Source: Pleurostoma richardsiae
Taxonomy: Eukaryota; Ascomycota; Sordariomycetes; Calosphaeriales; Pleurostomataceae
DNA: 64,000 bases
Assembly (NCBI GenBank): GCA_030052745.1
Contig: JANBVO010000010.1
Coordinates: 310,001-374,000 of the forward strand
Direction of reading: 5' to 3'
Shown here: one piece after another, positions 53,878 through 64,000 of the stretch
Layout: each line of letters begins with the position of its first letter
Numbering within the stretch: position 1 is the stretch's first letter
Made by a program: the position numbers and the translations under genes
Notes under the pieces: model-generated
Told to the model about the DNA's origin: nothing
The model's database searches: none
Seen by the model: only the letters and a program-made list of their open reading frames with translations

Positions 53878-56777
53878 TTACTCCTCCTCCGAGGAGCTGT
53901 CCTCGTCGCTGTAGTGAGCAGGCGGCGGGGCTGCATGCGACGAGTCGCCATTCTCCACAGAAGGCAAGGGCTCCTGGCTCCCGCTTCCAGGGCGAGGATA
54001 CTTCGCCTTCAGCTCGCGCAGCTGCTCCAGCTTGCGCTCCTGCTCGGCCTTCCCCATGGGCTTATTCTTCTTGGGCTTGGTCGCCTTGGACACGCCGGCA
54101 GGGCGGGGCGCGGGCTCGGGCTCCTGGTGCTTGTCCTTGAGCTGCGCCTTGTACTCGGGGAACGCCTTCACAATCATGTCAAAGAGTCGGAGAAGAGCGT
54201 CATCGGAGAGCTGTTCCATGTCGAGCTCCAGCTCGGCATCATCGGTATCCTGGGAATTGATGTGGTCAGCTTGGTATTCAACACAACACGGAGAAACTGG
54301 CACTGGCGGGCAGAATTCTGCACCCAAACTGGATGAAACTTACAGGTAGGTTCGTATCCTTCTTGATAATGTCGATGGCCTTGTCAAGCAGGTTACCCTC
54401 GAGCCGACCGATGCCCTCTGAGATGATTTCCTTCTCCTCGGCGCTGAGCTTCCGAGGCTTCGCCTTCTTCGAGCCTCCGGTGCTCTTCTTGGCCGGGGCG
54501 GCATTTGTGGATTTCTTCGCGGCACCACCACCACCGCCCGCCGTCGCCTTCTTGCTCTTGCTCGGCTTGGGCTTGGACGCGGGCTTCTTCTCCTTGGATC
54601 CTGCCCCCTTCATCTTCTCTTCGATGATCTGGTTCTGGATCATGGAGATGACCTGCTGCTGGAGATGCACCATGGCAACCTCTGGCTTTGGGGCATTTAT
54701 CGCATCATCGAGCTTCTTCTGCTCCTCTTTCAGCCGGGCCTGCAAGGAATCAAGCAAGCGGGACTCCGGCTCTTCATCGGCATCCTGTTCATCGTCCTCA
54801 TTATCCTCCTCGGAGTCTTCTTCCTTTGTGTCTGCGCGGTTGGTGCCAGAGGCAGCATGCGACGAGGCCGCTGGCGCAGCTGGCGCATGCTTGGCCATCC
54901 ATGCATCCTTCTCGGCCCACTTCTCCTTGAAGATCTTCTCCAGCTCCTGACCCGCAGCGTGCACAAGGTGTCCAGGAGGGTTGAACTTATAGCAGTTCTT
55001 CAGCATGAGATTGAAGTCATTCTCAAAAGCCTTGGCTGACTCGTACTGTCCGCTATGCAGCTTTTCAGTCATGGTACCGAGGTCCATCGGCTGCTTGATC
55101 ACCTTGTGATAGGTCGGGACGTTCAGCACGACAGGGTCTACGGGCTCAAGAAAATACGTATTCCACTGGTAATGCTTATTCTTCTTGAGCTCGTTGAGCA
55201 CCTCGTCACAGAACCGGAAGTCAGGCTGAACCTTCTTCTTCTTGAGGTTCTTGGCCTGGTATCCGATGTCCTTGTTCTTGGGAGGGTGGATGGGCCGCTT
55301 GGGCCGATCGCCGTCGTTCTTGGTCGAATCTCTTCGGATAATGGGAACACCCGATGGGGGCACAGCAAACACCGGCGAGTCAGAGACTTTCTCGACCGGA
55401 GAGGTTGCGGCGCCCCGCGACTCCCGCCGCGCCTGCTGCTGCTGGGTCGTCGTAGATCGAGGCTCAGCGTGGCGCGTGGGGATGTGCTTGGGCTCCTTGG
55501 TCTCGGCCTTGATGGTCGGCTCAGCAGGAACTTCAGACATCTTGCCGAAGATCTGCTCGACCACGATCTTTGCCGCACCAGTGACATCATGCAGGGGGCC
55601 GTTGAAGGTCACCGAGTTCTCATAGAGGGCTTTAAGCTCCTGCTTGAAGTCACCCATGGTGGCAAACTTGAACTCACGAAGCTTCTGTTCCATGGTGGTG
55701 ATGTCGGTGGGCTTCTCAACTCTCTGGATGTACTGATCCCATATGGTGGGCCAGAGAACCTGGACTGACTGCTTGAACATGCCGCCGTTCTTGGTCTTCT
55801 TGACACCCGCCAAGATCTTGCGGATCTCCCGGGCCTGGAACGTCGTGATGGGCTTGTCGTTCAAGGCAGGGTCGGTCAGGGTCGCTGCGGTCGTGGTCAG
55901 AGCCAGAGGGGCCGGCTCACCAGCAGGCTGGTCAGTCTGCACGTTCACCACCGTAGACGTCGCGGCCTGGACCACGTCTTCCGTCTTGGTCTCATCTGCA
56001 TCGTCACTGGATGTCTTGGCACGCTTCGCGGCTGGTTCATCTGCAGCATCGTCCTCCCGCTCTCTAGCAACCTTGATAGAGGTCTGAGATGGAGCATCCG
56101 TCATACTAGTGTCGGCAGTGGCTGGAGCTGAGGAATCTTCCTGGGAGGCGCCGTTGGACAAGGTGCTAGCCTGGAAGCTTGCATCTGCCGCGGAAGGTTG
56201 TGACGTGTTCTGCGTGGCGTTGATACCATTAGTCGTGGCGGGTTCGCCGCCCGTTGAGTCAACACCGCTCATGTCAGCATCCTCCTTCGCCGCAGGAACA
56301 GGTTCCTCGGGTGATGACTCCGGCGCTGCTACCGGTGTGGCATCCTTCGTCTTCTCCGAGGGTTCCTCCGCTGGCTTCTCCCCATCCACTGGCTTCTCCG
56401 CGGGAGGAGCGGGTTCCTCGGTTGGTGCACTAGGCGCATCGACCATCTCGGTATCCTTAACTGGCGCGGTAGATGCCTCGACTGGTGCATCGTCCACCTC
56501 GGCCGCTTTCTCGGGTGCAGAATCATCTGCGCGGTCCGCCTCTGAGGTCACCACCTCCTCAGTCTTCTGTTTCGGCGACTGCGCCTCGTCCTTCTGATCC
56601 GTGGTCTCGGTCGTCGTCTCAGTCGTCGCCTCGGGTTTTAAGATGGTAGGCGAAACGTGACTGAGCGGGTGTCAGCATTACCCTGTTGAAGCGAAATACT
56701 GGCAGCGAAAGAGGAAGGTGAGCTTACCCGTTGACCTCCAAGCTAGTAGGCTCCTCGCCTATCGTCGTTGTCGCCAT
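53878..56777 (-). CDS. BET-family double bromodomain protein (Bdf1-like)
   Basis: Three exons: 56728-56777, 54344-56660, 53878-54249, with introns of 67 and 94 bp. The protein has 912 residues. A long acidic, Pro/Ala/Thr-rich N-terminus is followed by bromodomain 1 (~295-393; 'PTDITTMEQKLREFKF', 'YENSVTFNG'). Bromodomain 2 (~495-600) is canonical: 'FLEPVDPVVLNVPTYHKVIK', 'PMDLGTMTEKL', 'KNCYKFNPPGH' with the acetyl-Lys-binding Asn. The extraterminal (NET) domain is split by the last intron ('LSAEEKEIISEGIGRLEG' ... 'MEQLSDDALLRLFDMIV'). The tail has Lys-rich and Ser/Glu-rich ends. BET proteins read acetylated histone H4 and recruit TFIID and SWR1. The tiny first exon (17 codons) was placed by splice motifs. 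Bromodomain 1 is much more diverged than 2. Confidence 0.93.
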
Positions 56778-59165
56778 CGTGACAGATTGCGACTTCTGAT
56801 CGGTGATGATGCGCTCGGGTGGATGCGAGCTCAAGACTGCCATTCGGAAAAGAAAAATGCAGCTCAGAGACCCGGATGCGACATGAACGGAGTCGCAGGA
56901 GTGGATGCGCGGCTGTGGAGTCGTATACGATGGCCTCTCGAATGCCGCAGGATGCGAATAGTTGGTTGCGCGAGGAAGGAATTTGGGATTCGTTTGCCTG
57001 CTGTATTATTCTAGGCGGAGAGGTCGATGCGGCACGAAGTCGTGGCGACGGCGGGGTGGCAGGAGAGGCGAGGTTGCGGCGTGGGGGACGTGGTCGCGAT
57101 CTCTAGCCTTTTTGGGTTGGAGGGAAGGAAGGCTGAGAGGAAGTTGAAAGCGGTCTCGACGTACGAGAAGGCACGACGGGGCCGTGGATTATTTAGCTCG
57201 AGCCAGCCTTGCGGGAGATGAAATGCTGGGTACAAAGCGCGCGCACGGGCGGCAGTGGAGTCGGAAAGTCGGTGGCTGGGTTTTTCCTTTTCGCAGGGAT
57301 TCCGGATTCGTACCGAACCTGGGACTTGGGAAAAATGCGCTCGGCCTGTGGTTGGTCAGCTGGGGGTACGTTCCTTCGTTGCCGAATTTTCTGATTGAGA
57401 GAGCGCAGAGTCAGGCGCGGTCGGCACCACGGAGGTATTTATTTGGGCGCAGTCCTGCCACCGGCTCCGTTTATCTGGCCTTATCGAGGCCTCTGGTTGG
57501 GCAGAATCGCGGAGGGGCAGGACTGGGTGGCCAGTGCGTGATCTTCCACAAGGTGTCCCTGGACCACAGGAATCTCGAATTTTTGTCGTCCCTTTATTCC
57601 CTCCTTCACCTCGAAGCGCACCAGAGCGAGTCGTGCCTGCTCCCTTTGACGGGATCAACGCAGATGTCACAATGGCGGCACGAGGTTCAGAGTCAGGAGA
57701 TACTCGGGTCCGAGACTCGAGTGAGGGGGAGGCAAAGCAGACGTCGAACTGAAGGGGCTGGGCGATGACTCCGCAACTCCGTGGCAAACGAACGCAGGTA
57801 CGGTGCAAGGGAAAGGGCGGCAACTGCAGGCGAAAAAGGGCAGGGCAGGGCAGGCTTCGAGAAAACAGGTAAAAAGGGATATTTACCTGTGACAGAACAA
57901 CCACCCCTTACTCTTCTACTCAATCCAGCGATGCTTTATCTCCGACGGGCGGCACACAGCAGGAGTCACGGACGGCGATGCGATGGATGCGATGAAGGGT
58001 GCACGTGACAGAGGGCTGATCTGAGAGCGACCGGCCAGATGAGAAGGTAATGATGATGGTGCTTTCGAAAGGAAGGACCGGCGATGCTGCCGTGATTGGT
58101 GTGGCGCGGAAACTTAAAATTAATGGTGCAGGCCTCTCGGTTGGGCTGGGCTCGTCGCGACGCGGTTTGTTTTTTTGAGACGCGAAACTGGCGTGCAGGT
58201 GCGGGAGGTACGTAGTGGGATGTACCGGATCGCGGGTGTGATTGCTGCCTGAGCTGCCTGAAAAGGTGCGGGAGAAAGGGAAAATCAGGACCTTTTTCGC
58301 AAACAAAAAGTCGCGAAGATCTGGAATCGGGGCGACTCCTTATTTGTAGAATGGCCCTCAAGTCGCGCTTGCCCCAAGCTTTTCCATTCACGCTTCGCTC
58401 TGGCCAGGAAAAGACTAGCAGGGGTACCAGCTGCAAGAATCCTCGGCTCGCCCAATCACTCTGCCCCAGGTGGGGGCTTCATGAGACATGGATGGCAAGG
58501 GTACGGCACTACGGGCTGCCAGAGGGAATTCGGCTGCGAAGTGGCAGTCAGGAAGGCAGCAGGCGCGACTCGACCGCTGGGCCAATCAGGTCACGTCGGG
58601 GGCGGGCTTTAGGCTGCAAGCCCGCCCGCTTAGCCAATTGTTGACGTCCCTCGGGCATGGCTTTACAGCCCTGAGGCGTCATTAATACACAGCCACACAA
58701 TGTTTTCCTGCTCGGTCCGAGCTTTGACCACTGGCATTTTACATAAGTCGAGGCTAAGCCTAGAGCGGAAGTATCGAATCTTCTGAGTCAAGTGAAAGAT
58801 CACATGAGATACCAGCGTTCGTGTTAGTCAGCACAATTTGCTAATTGCCTTCGAGGTCACGAGACTCTCGCAGGTGCGAGCAGAGGTACCTCAGTGGGGG
58901 ACTGAGCAGACCGCAAGAAATTTTGGCCGGCAGAAAAAAAAAAGTTACTGGGGCGCTCCAGAAAGATTCCCATCTATTGACATTGGAGCCAGACGACAGC
59001 GAACAAAGGCTTTGGGCTGGATTCAATCTCTCAACTCCTCACCAGGCCAATTACCTCAGGAGGCGAGGCAAGAGGCAAGAGGCCTGTAACTTGAGAAGCT
59101 TCCTCATTGCTTCTCTTTCTTGAAGCCCCAGGATTCCCAGTTCCCGATCCTCCAGTGTCAGTCCA
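56778..59165. promoter_or_regulatory. Divergent intergenic region, BET / Utp5-like genes
   Basis: 2.4 kb between two divergent nuclear genes, so both promoters lie here. It contains purine-rich runs and several short open frames (the longest about 194 codons, 57,184-57,768 plus) without domains. No TATA box stands out. An intervening non-coding transcript is possible. Confidence 0.4.
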
Positions 59166-60467
59166 ATGCCTTCGTCCTTGATGTCGACCAAACGGAAAGC
59201 TCCGGCGGCGGTCGTCCAGCCGGCCTTTAAGCAAAGCGCAAAGCCTGCCACGAAAACGAGGATAGATGAGCAGAAGGCATCCGTGTCCCTTGCTGAACCT
59301 GCGGCTGCCGAGCCGATCGAGATCTCGAGCGACTCGGAGAGCAATTACGACGATGTCTCAGAACTTGACGACGATGATGCAATTGAAGAGCGGGAAGAGG
59401 AGGGCGAGGGCGAAGACAAGACCAGCCAGCAGAAGCAGCAATCTACACCCGCAAAAAGCGCAAAATCGATACCAAATGCTGCCAACAACGATGATGATGT
59501 CGAGATGTCCACAGAGCAGAACGGCCAGTCTCACGAGGCTGAAGCTTCTGACGACGAAGATACATCCCCTACGTTCGGTGACCTGATCCGCAACCACGAG
59601 ACCGTCGATGTCTCGGCTTCCCTCACCACGCAGCAAGCACACTCCTCAACCGCGCTTGCTACCCCCCAGACCCGCGTCATCGCGCCGCCTTCACTATCCT
59701 CTCTCGGGACCGTCCTGTCCCAGGCTCTCCGGACTGACGACACCGACCTCCTGGAGTCATGCTTCCACACCACCGACCTCGCCGTCGTACGCAACACCAT
59801 CCAGCGGTTAGACTCGAGTCTCGCAGGCATCTTGCTCACCAAGCTCGCCGCGCGGATACACCGGCGCCCGGGGCGGGCCCATAGCCTGATGGGTTGGATA
59901 CAGTGGACCCTCGTATCCCACGGCGGGGCATTAGCGGGCCAGCCGGACATGCACCGGCGGCTGACGGAGCTGAACCGCGTGCTGGAGGAGCGGTCGAGGG
60001 GCCTGAACAGCCTGCTGGCGCTGAAGGGGAAGCTGGACATGCTGGAGCTGCAGATGTCGTTGCGGCGCAGGAATAGGAGCCGGCACGCCTCGCGCATCAA
60101 CGGCGCTGACAGCGAGGAGGAGGGCGCGGAGGACAGCGAGGAGGGGATCGTGTATGTGGAAGGCGAAGAGGACCAGCCGTCGGCTCTGTCCAACGGCGCC
60201 CTGCGGGGGGACGAGGAGGACGAGGATGACTTCGCCGTTGCTAACGGCGATGCTGGAGACTCCGATGACAATTCAGAGGATGATGACCTGGAAGGCATGG
60301 ACCTTGACGACGGTGAGGCTGCCGACTTATCAATAGATGAGGACGAGGTTGACTATGACGACATCGAGGAGTCGGGCGAGGAGGAAGATGAGAGCGAGGT
60401 CGAGAGAGCCGCGCCACCGCCGAAGGTCCAGAAGAAGACGAAGTCGCCGTTTGGCAAACGGAGATGA
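59166..60467 (+). CDS. UTP5: Utp5-like U3 snoRNP (t-UTP) component, Utp12 domain
   Basis: Single exon of 433 residues. A basic start and an acidic, disordered stretch (to ~165) precede the Dip2/Utp12 domain at about 175-300 ('SSLGTVLSQALRTDDTDLLESCF', 'VVRNTIQRLDSSLAGILLTKLAARIHRRP', 'LMGWIQWTLVSHGG'; pieces shown as seen). A very acidic tail follows ('DDDLEGMDLDDGEA') and a basic end ('KKTKSPFGKRR'). Proteins of this kind belong to the UtpA/t-UTP subcomplex that starts 90S pre-ribosome assembly in the nucleolus. Yeast Utp5 has an N-terminal WD40 propeller; none is seen here. The gene symbol rests on the domain and composition, so it is moderately sure. Confidence 0.8.
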   Translation: MPSSLMSTKRKAPAAVVQPAFKQSAKPATKTRIDEQKASVSLAEPAAAEPIEISSDSESNYDDVSELDDDDAIEEREEEGEGEDKTSQQKQQSTPAKSAKSIPNAANNDDDVEMSTEQNGQSHEAEASDDEDTSPTFGDLIRNHETVDVSASLTTQQAHSSTALATPQTRVIAPPSLSSLGTVLSQALRTDDTDLLESCFHTTDLAVVRNTIQRLDSSLAGILLTKLAARIHRRPGRAHSLMGWIQWTLVSHGGALAGQPDMHRRLTELNRVLEERSRGLNSLLALKGKLDMLELQMSLRRRNRSRHASRINGADSEEEGAEDSEEGIVYVEGEEDQPSALSNGALRGDEEDEDDFAVANGDAGDSDDNSEDDDLEGMDLDDGEAADLSIDEDEVDYDDIEESGEEEDESEVERAAPPPKVQKKTKSPFGKRR

Positions 60468-62293
60468 TGAGGCAGGGGGAAGACTTGGGTAGTTGTTAAT
60501 AGAGCATCCGGTTGGCCGTCGCCGGCTTCAACTTGTCACTGACGGTGAATCAAATCCAATGCCCAATGTGCCCACTGTGTGCTTCGTCTTGCTCCTTCTC
60601 TCAGCGAGTTCCTTTGATGCATTCGACAAGTTCACCGACAGATACGTCTTAAGCTCTACCGATGATGCGTATGTCTTGGTAGTTCCCAACTCATCTTACA
60701 CGACATATGTCATGACAACCATGGGCTGTAACCAAGTGTTCGGCGAGTATTACACTGCAGTGTACTTCAAGTCAAAAGCTAAAGAATAGACCAACGGGCA
60801 CTTGTTTCTGTGATCTTGCTAATATTGTAGCAGAAGATATTATAACAAGCGTGGAGCTGTGAAGAAACTATCCCGTGTTTATAAACATTCGTAGGTTTCT
60901 CCGCTTTCCATCGTATGCGGTACAGACCAAGTTTCTGGACTTTCGGATTCTCTCAGAACTTGTCATTAGAGAGGAGTCAAAGTCAGCAGCTAGCATACTT
61001 TCCAAGTTACAGTTTCAGAACTCTGAGTGCACATCTCTGGTTTACTGTTTCGACTTTCAGTCCAGAACAGTAATTACTGAAGTGTAGACAATTCAGATAG
61101 TTATACCTCCACCTGTGTTCTTGGAGCTTCGTCCAATGGTTTTACAAAGCTGGGGGAAGACAGGAGGATAAAGATTCGCGTATATACCTCAGGCTGATCC
61201 ACTAAAGGAGATGAAGCCTTTATCAGGGTCCATGATTTGCAATCTTGACCACAGCGATGCTAGTCTTCTTCATCTTCTATCTCTCTGCCCGGCATGAGCC
61301 AGAGCTAACATTGCGTTACACACAAGTGTGTGCCTCCATAGCAACTCGTACTTACGTGTTGAACTGGGCCTGGATCGAATAGGGGCTATGTACATCCGAG
61401 GCTTCTAGTCTTGTATGACAAGTTGATACTGAGTGTCTCATAACTCATGTTGAGATATTGTGCTAACATTCGTAGAAAGAACCACGAACGCTTGCAAATA
61501 ATTTCACGTTCTGGAATAGACAACGGTCTGCATCAAACGTGTCACCAAGCTTGAGGAACTGGGATGGTCTAGCTCGGCAAAGCAACGTCGCCCGAGTCTG
61601 TTCTCAGGCACGCTTACAGCCCTGTCTCGATTTAGCTCTGCATTATAACACCAAGCGATCGTCCTCATGGACGGTCTCATGATGTTCCTGCATCTTCCTG
61701 TGGTTGGATAGGTGTAATGTGCCCACAGGACTAAGTTCTAGGGCTGTTTGACAGGATCCCAGTTTCCTCTTTATATCCCCAGCTTCTTCCCGAAGCCTGA
61801 ACTCAGGCCCTCCAGGGCCTATTCCAGTGGGGGTTGGAAGTGGCTAGAGAGAAGGATAAAGAGATGATTCTAGGAGAGCCTTTGTGGGCCTGGTTTCTCA
61901 CACTTCCATGCAAAGAGACTACTTACAAGGAAGTGTAAGACCAGGTCGTTGACAATTGATCCCAGCCGACCTCTGAGGAACCCATCGAAGGGTACCTAGA
62001 CACCTTGACCCTCATAAGGCCGTTCGTCAATGTGCTCGTTACTGCAGATGCAACCCGAACAAGACCAGATAACACGCTCAAGATGGCTTGGGAGAAGGGA
62101 TCGAGGTAACTCGCCCAGCTTGTTCAACGTTATAGACGGTATGAGTCGACCTAAGACTTGGTGGCTCGTCTAGAAAACAATAACGCTTATTCTTGCTCTC
62201 CATCTTCAAGATCTATATTCAGAGCAGAGCCAGCCCGACTTTCCTCCCTCTGGCCACTCAACCCCTCACAGCCTCAGCAGCTTGCCCCCCTCC
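60468..62293. other. Intergenic, lower GC, possible gene relic
   Basis: 1.8 kb that is clearly AT-richer than the rest, especially 60,780-61,100. A plus-strand frame at about 61,970-62,107 reads as protein for some 45 codons ('EEPIEGYLDTLTLIRPFVNVL', trimmed), then stops. It resembles nothing I can name. The convergent genes' 3' UTRs must also lie here. Confidence 0.4.
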
Positions 62294-63970
62294 CTATTCC
62301 TCCATCTCCAAGTCCGGGTCCACCTCCGTGCCCAAGTCCCTATCCTCCAGGAACTTCCTCCCCCTCAGCTCAGGCGGCAGGTACTCCTGCCTGACCCGCC
62401 CGTCCCGGTAGTTGGGGTTGTACTTGTACTCGGCGCCGTAGCCCATCTCCCGCATCAGCCGCGTCGGCGCGTTGCGCAGGTGCACCGGCACCGGCAGCCC
62501 CGCGACCCCCGGCTCCCGCAGCGCCGCGAACGCCCCGTTGAGCGCGCGGTACGCCCGCGTGCTCTTGGGCGCCAGGCTGAGCGCCACGGCGCAGTGCGCC
62601 AGCGGGATGCGCGCCTCCGGCATGCCGATCTGCGCCGCCGCCGTGTAGGCCGCCGTCGCGAGGGGCAGCAGCGAGTTGTCGGCCAGGCCGACGTCCTCGG
62701 AGGCGATGACCACCATGCGCCGCGCCACGAAGAGCGGGTCCTCGCCCGACTGGAGCATGCGCGCCAGGTAGTAGAGCGCCGCATCCGGGTCGGAGCCGCG
62801 GACCGACTTGTGGAAGGCGGAGATGGTGTCGTAGTGCTGGTCGCCGGCGCGGTCGTAGACGAGCGTCTTGGTCAGGGCCGCCTTGATGTCCTGCTTGGTA
62901 AGGGGCGGAGCGGAGGGATCGGAAGGGGCCTTGCTGGTTATGGAGAAGGCCAGCTCGAGGAGGTTGAGAGCCGTGCGAGCGTCACCATCGGCGAAGGCGG
63001 AGAGGTAGGTGAGCAGCTCCTCGTCGATGAGAGGCGATGCGGGCTGCGTCCGCGTGGGATCCTGTTCCTCCTCCTTCAGCGCCCGGAGTAGGATGCGTTG
63101 GATATCCTCTGTTGTGAGTTTTTGCAACGTGAATGTCCGGCACCGTGAGAGTAGTGCGGATTGGACTTTAAAGGAAGGGTTCTCGGTGGTGGCGCCAATG
63201 AGTGTGATGGTGCCGGCCTCGACAGGCTTGAGGAAGACGTCCTGTTGCGACTTGGAGAAGCGGTGAATCTCGTCGCAGAAGATGATGGTCTTGCGCCCCG
63301 TCAGGGACAGCTCGTTGGCGGCGTCCTGGAACAGCTTCTTGCACTCGGCAACTCCGCTGCTTGTGGCGTTGAGCTCGATGAACCGGCTGCCCACCATGTT
63401 GGCGATGCACCGCGCGATCGTCGTCTTGCCAGTCCCGGACCCTCCCCAAAGTATCATCGACGGCACCCTGTCCGACTCGATCAGGGCGCGTAGGACACCG
63501 TTGGGCCCAACAAGGTCCTGCCCGAATACGTCGTCAAGGTTGTGCGGCCGCATGCGCTCGGCGAGCGGTGCCGCTCTGTTCGTCTTCGTCCTCTTCACGA
63601 GCGGACCTGCTGCAGCCGGTACCACAGGCGTCTCTGGATTCGTTCCCATCCCATTGTTCTCGGGAGGCGAGCTGTGGCCGGGACCTTCGTCGAATGACCG
63701 CTTCACCCCTCCGTTGACCTTGCCGGAGCCGTTGTGCAGAGGAGTTAGGACCTTGGTTGGGACAGCTTGCCGCTTAGCTGCGGGTGTCTGGAAGAAAGTT
63801 GATGCGGATCTCTTTTGCGAGGACGCGGTGAGACTCTGGGACGGTGGCGAAGAGGGATTCCGGCCGTTGGCATCGCCGTTCTCGACGAGGAACGACTCGC
63901 AGCCCGAGTCGATGTGGTCGTTGATGGCGGAGGACTTGACCTGCCGGTTGCAGATCGGGCACACGACCAT
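62294..63970 (-). CDS. MGS1: Mgs1/WRNIP1-type AAA+ ATPase with UBZ finger
   Basis: Single exon of 558 residues, start codon 30 bp from the window edge. Residues 4-24 form a Rad18-type ubiquitin-binding zinc finger (Cys4-x2-Cys7-x11-His19-x4-Cys24). A disordered Ser/Lys-rich linker contains 'KRSASTFF', a loose PCNA-binding-like motif. The MgsA/RarA ATPase begins near residue 135 ('PLAERMRPHNLDDVFGQ') with Walker A 'WGGSGTGKTT' (175-184), Walker B 'IIFCDEIHRF' (229-238), sensor 1 'GATTENPSF' and 'SALLSRCRTF'. The C-terminal tetramerisation part follows ('SVRGSDPDAALYYLARML', 'ASEDVGLAD'). The protein protects stalled replication forks and acts with ubiquitinated PCNA. All key residues are present. 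Confidence 0.95.
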   Translation of the reverse strand: MVVCPICNRQVKSSAINDHIDSGCESFLVENGDANGRNPSSPPSQSLTASSQKRSASTFFQTPAAKRQAVPTKVLTPLHNGSGKVNGGVKRSFDEGPGHSSPPENNGMGTNPETPVVPAAAGPLVKRTKTNRAAPLAERMRPHNLDDVFGQDLVGPNGVLRALIESDRVPSMILWGGSGTGKTTIARCIANMVGSRFIELNATSSGVAECKKLFQDAANELSLTGRKTIIFCDEIHRFSKSQQDVFLKPVEAGTITLIGATTENPSFKVQSALLSRCRTFTLQKLTTEDIQRILLRALKEEEQDPTRTQPASPLIDEELLTYLSAFADGDARTALNLLELAFSITSKAPSDPSAPPLTKQDIKAALTKTLVYDRAGDQHYDTISAFHKSVRGSDPDAALYYLARMLQSGEDPLFVARRMVVIASEDVGLADNSLLPLATAAYTAAAQIGMPEARIPLAHCAVALSLAPKSTRAYRALNGAFAALREPGVAGLPVPVHLRNAPTRLMREMGYGAEYKYNPNYRDGRVRQEYLPPELRGRKFLEDRDLGTEVDPDLEMEE

Positions 63971-64000
63971 CGCGCCGACGCGGCTCCTCGCCCGTTATCC

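Noticed and set aside
60780-62293. A decayed transposon or retroelement
   Set aside because: AT-richer sequence but no terminal repeats, no transposase or polymerase motifs, and no target-site duplication that I can see.

Overview
The window reads as a gene-rich chromosomal segment of a filamentous ascomycete, probably Sordariomycetes. The evidence is short GT-AG introns (about 50-180 bp) with CTAAC/CTGAT-like branch points, compact CT-rich promoters, and typical filamentous-fungal families: 2EXR, Zn2Cys6 regulators, GH131-CBM1, GH43, GH76 and STAND N-terminal domains. I recognise no intact transposon, retroelement, viral gene, CRISPR array, tRNA or rRNA.

Layout. 0-12 kb: two diverged 2EXR-domain genes on the minus strand, a plus-strand membrane protein with one BIR domain and a C2H2 finger, a doubtful hypothetical locus, and a Cdc25-type Ras exchange factor. 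12-18.7 kb: a long stretch in which I find no convincing gene. 18.7-38 kb: an accessory, secretion-rich part holding a pseudokinase without an N-terminal module, a secreted DNase I-like protein with a jacalin-like lectin end, a Zn2Cys6 regulator divergent from a glutathione S-transferase with a GC-AG intron, a GH131-CBM1 glucanase, a tubby/LURP-like protein with a PPxY motif, a GH76 mannanase-like cell-wall enzyme and a GH43 glycosidase. 38.5-40.2 kb: a four-exon gene joining a fungal STAND-type N-terminal domain to a degenerate Rho-like GTPase domain. 41.9-64 kb: mostly housekeeping genes, namely a DUF7025-type AAA ATPase, a mitochondrial DUF1992/DNAJC28-like protein, an SGNH-like type II membrane protein, a small DUF6640-like membrane protein, a BET double-bromodomain protein, a Utp5-like ribosome-biogenesis factor and an Mgs1/WRNIP1 ATPase.

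How the genes fit together. The secreted enzymes at 20-38 kb suggest a lifestyle that degrades plant material or remodels cell walls, but they do not look like one co-regulated operon-like unit. The Zn2Cys6/GST pair shares a 489-bp promoter and is the best candidate for local regulation. Three genes (BIR protein, pseudokinase, STAND-N/Rho-like fusion) belong to families tied elsewhere to cell-death control or self/non-self signalling. Any functional link among them is inference. All intron boundaries were placed by eye from splice motifs, reading phase and family resemblance; none was checked against transcripts.
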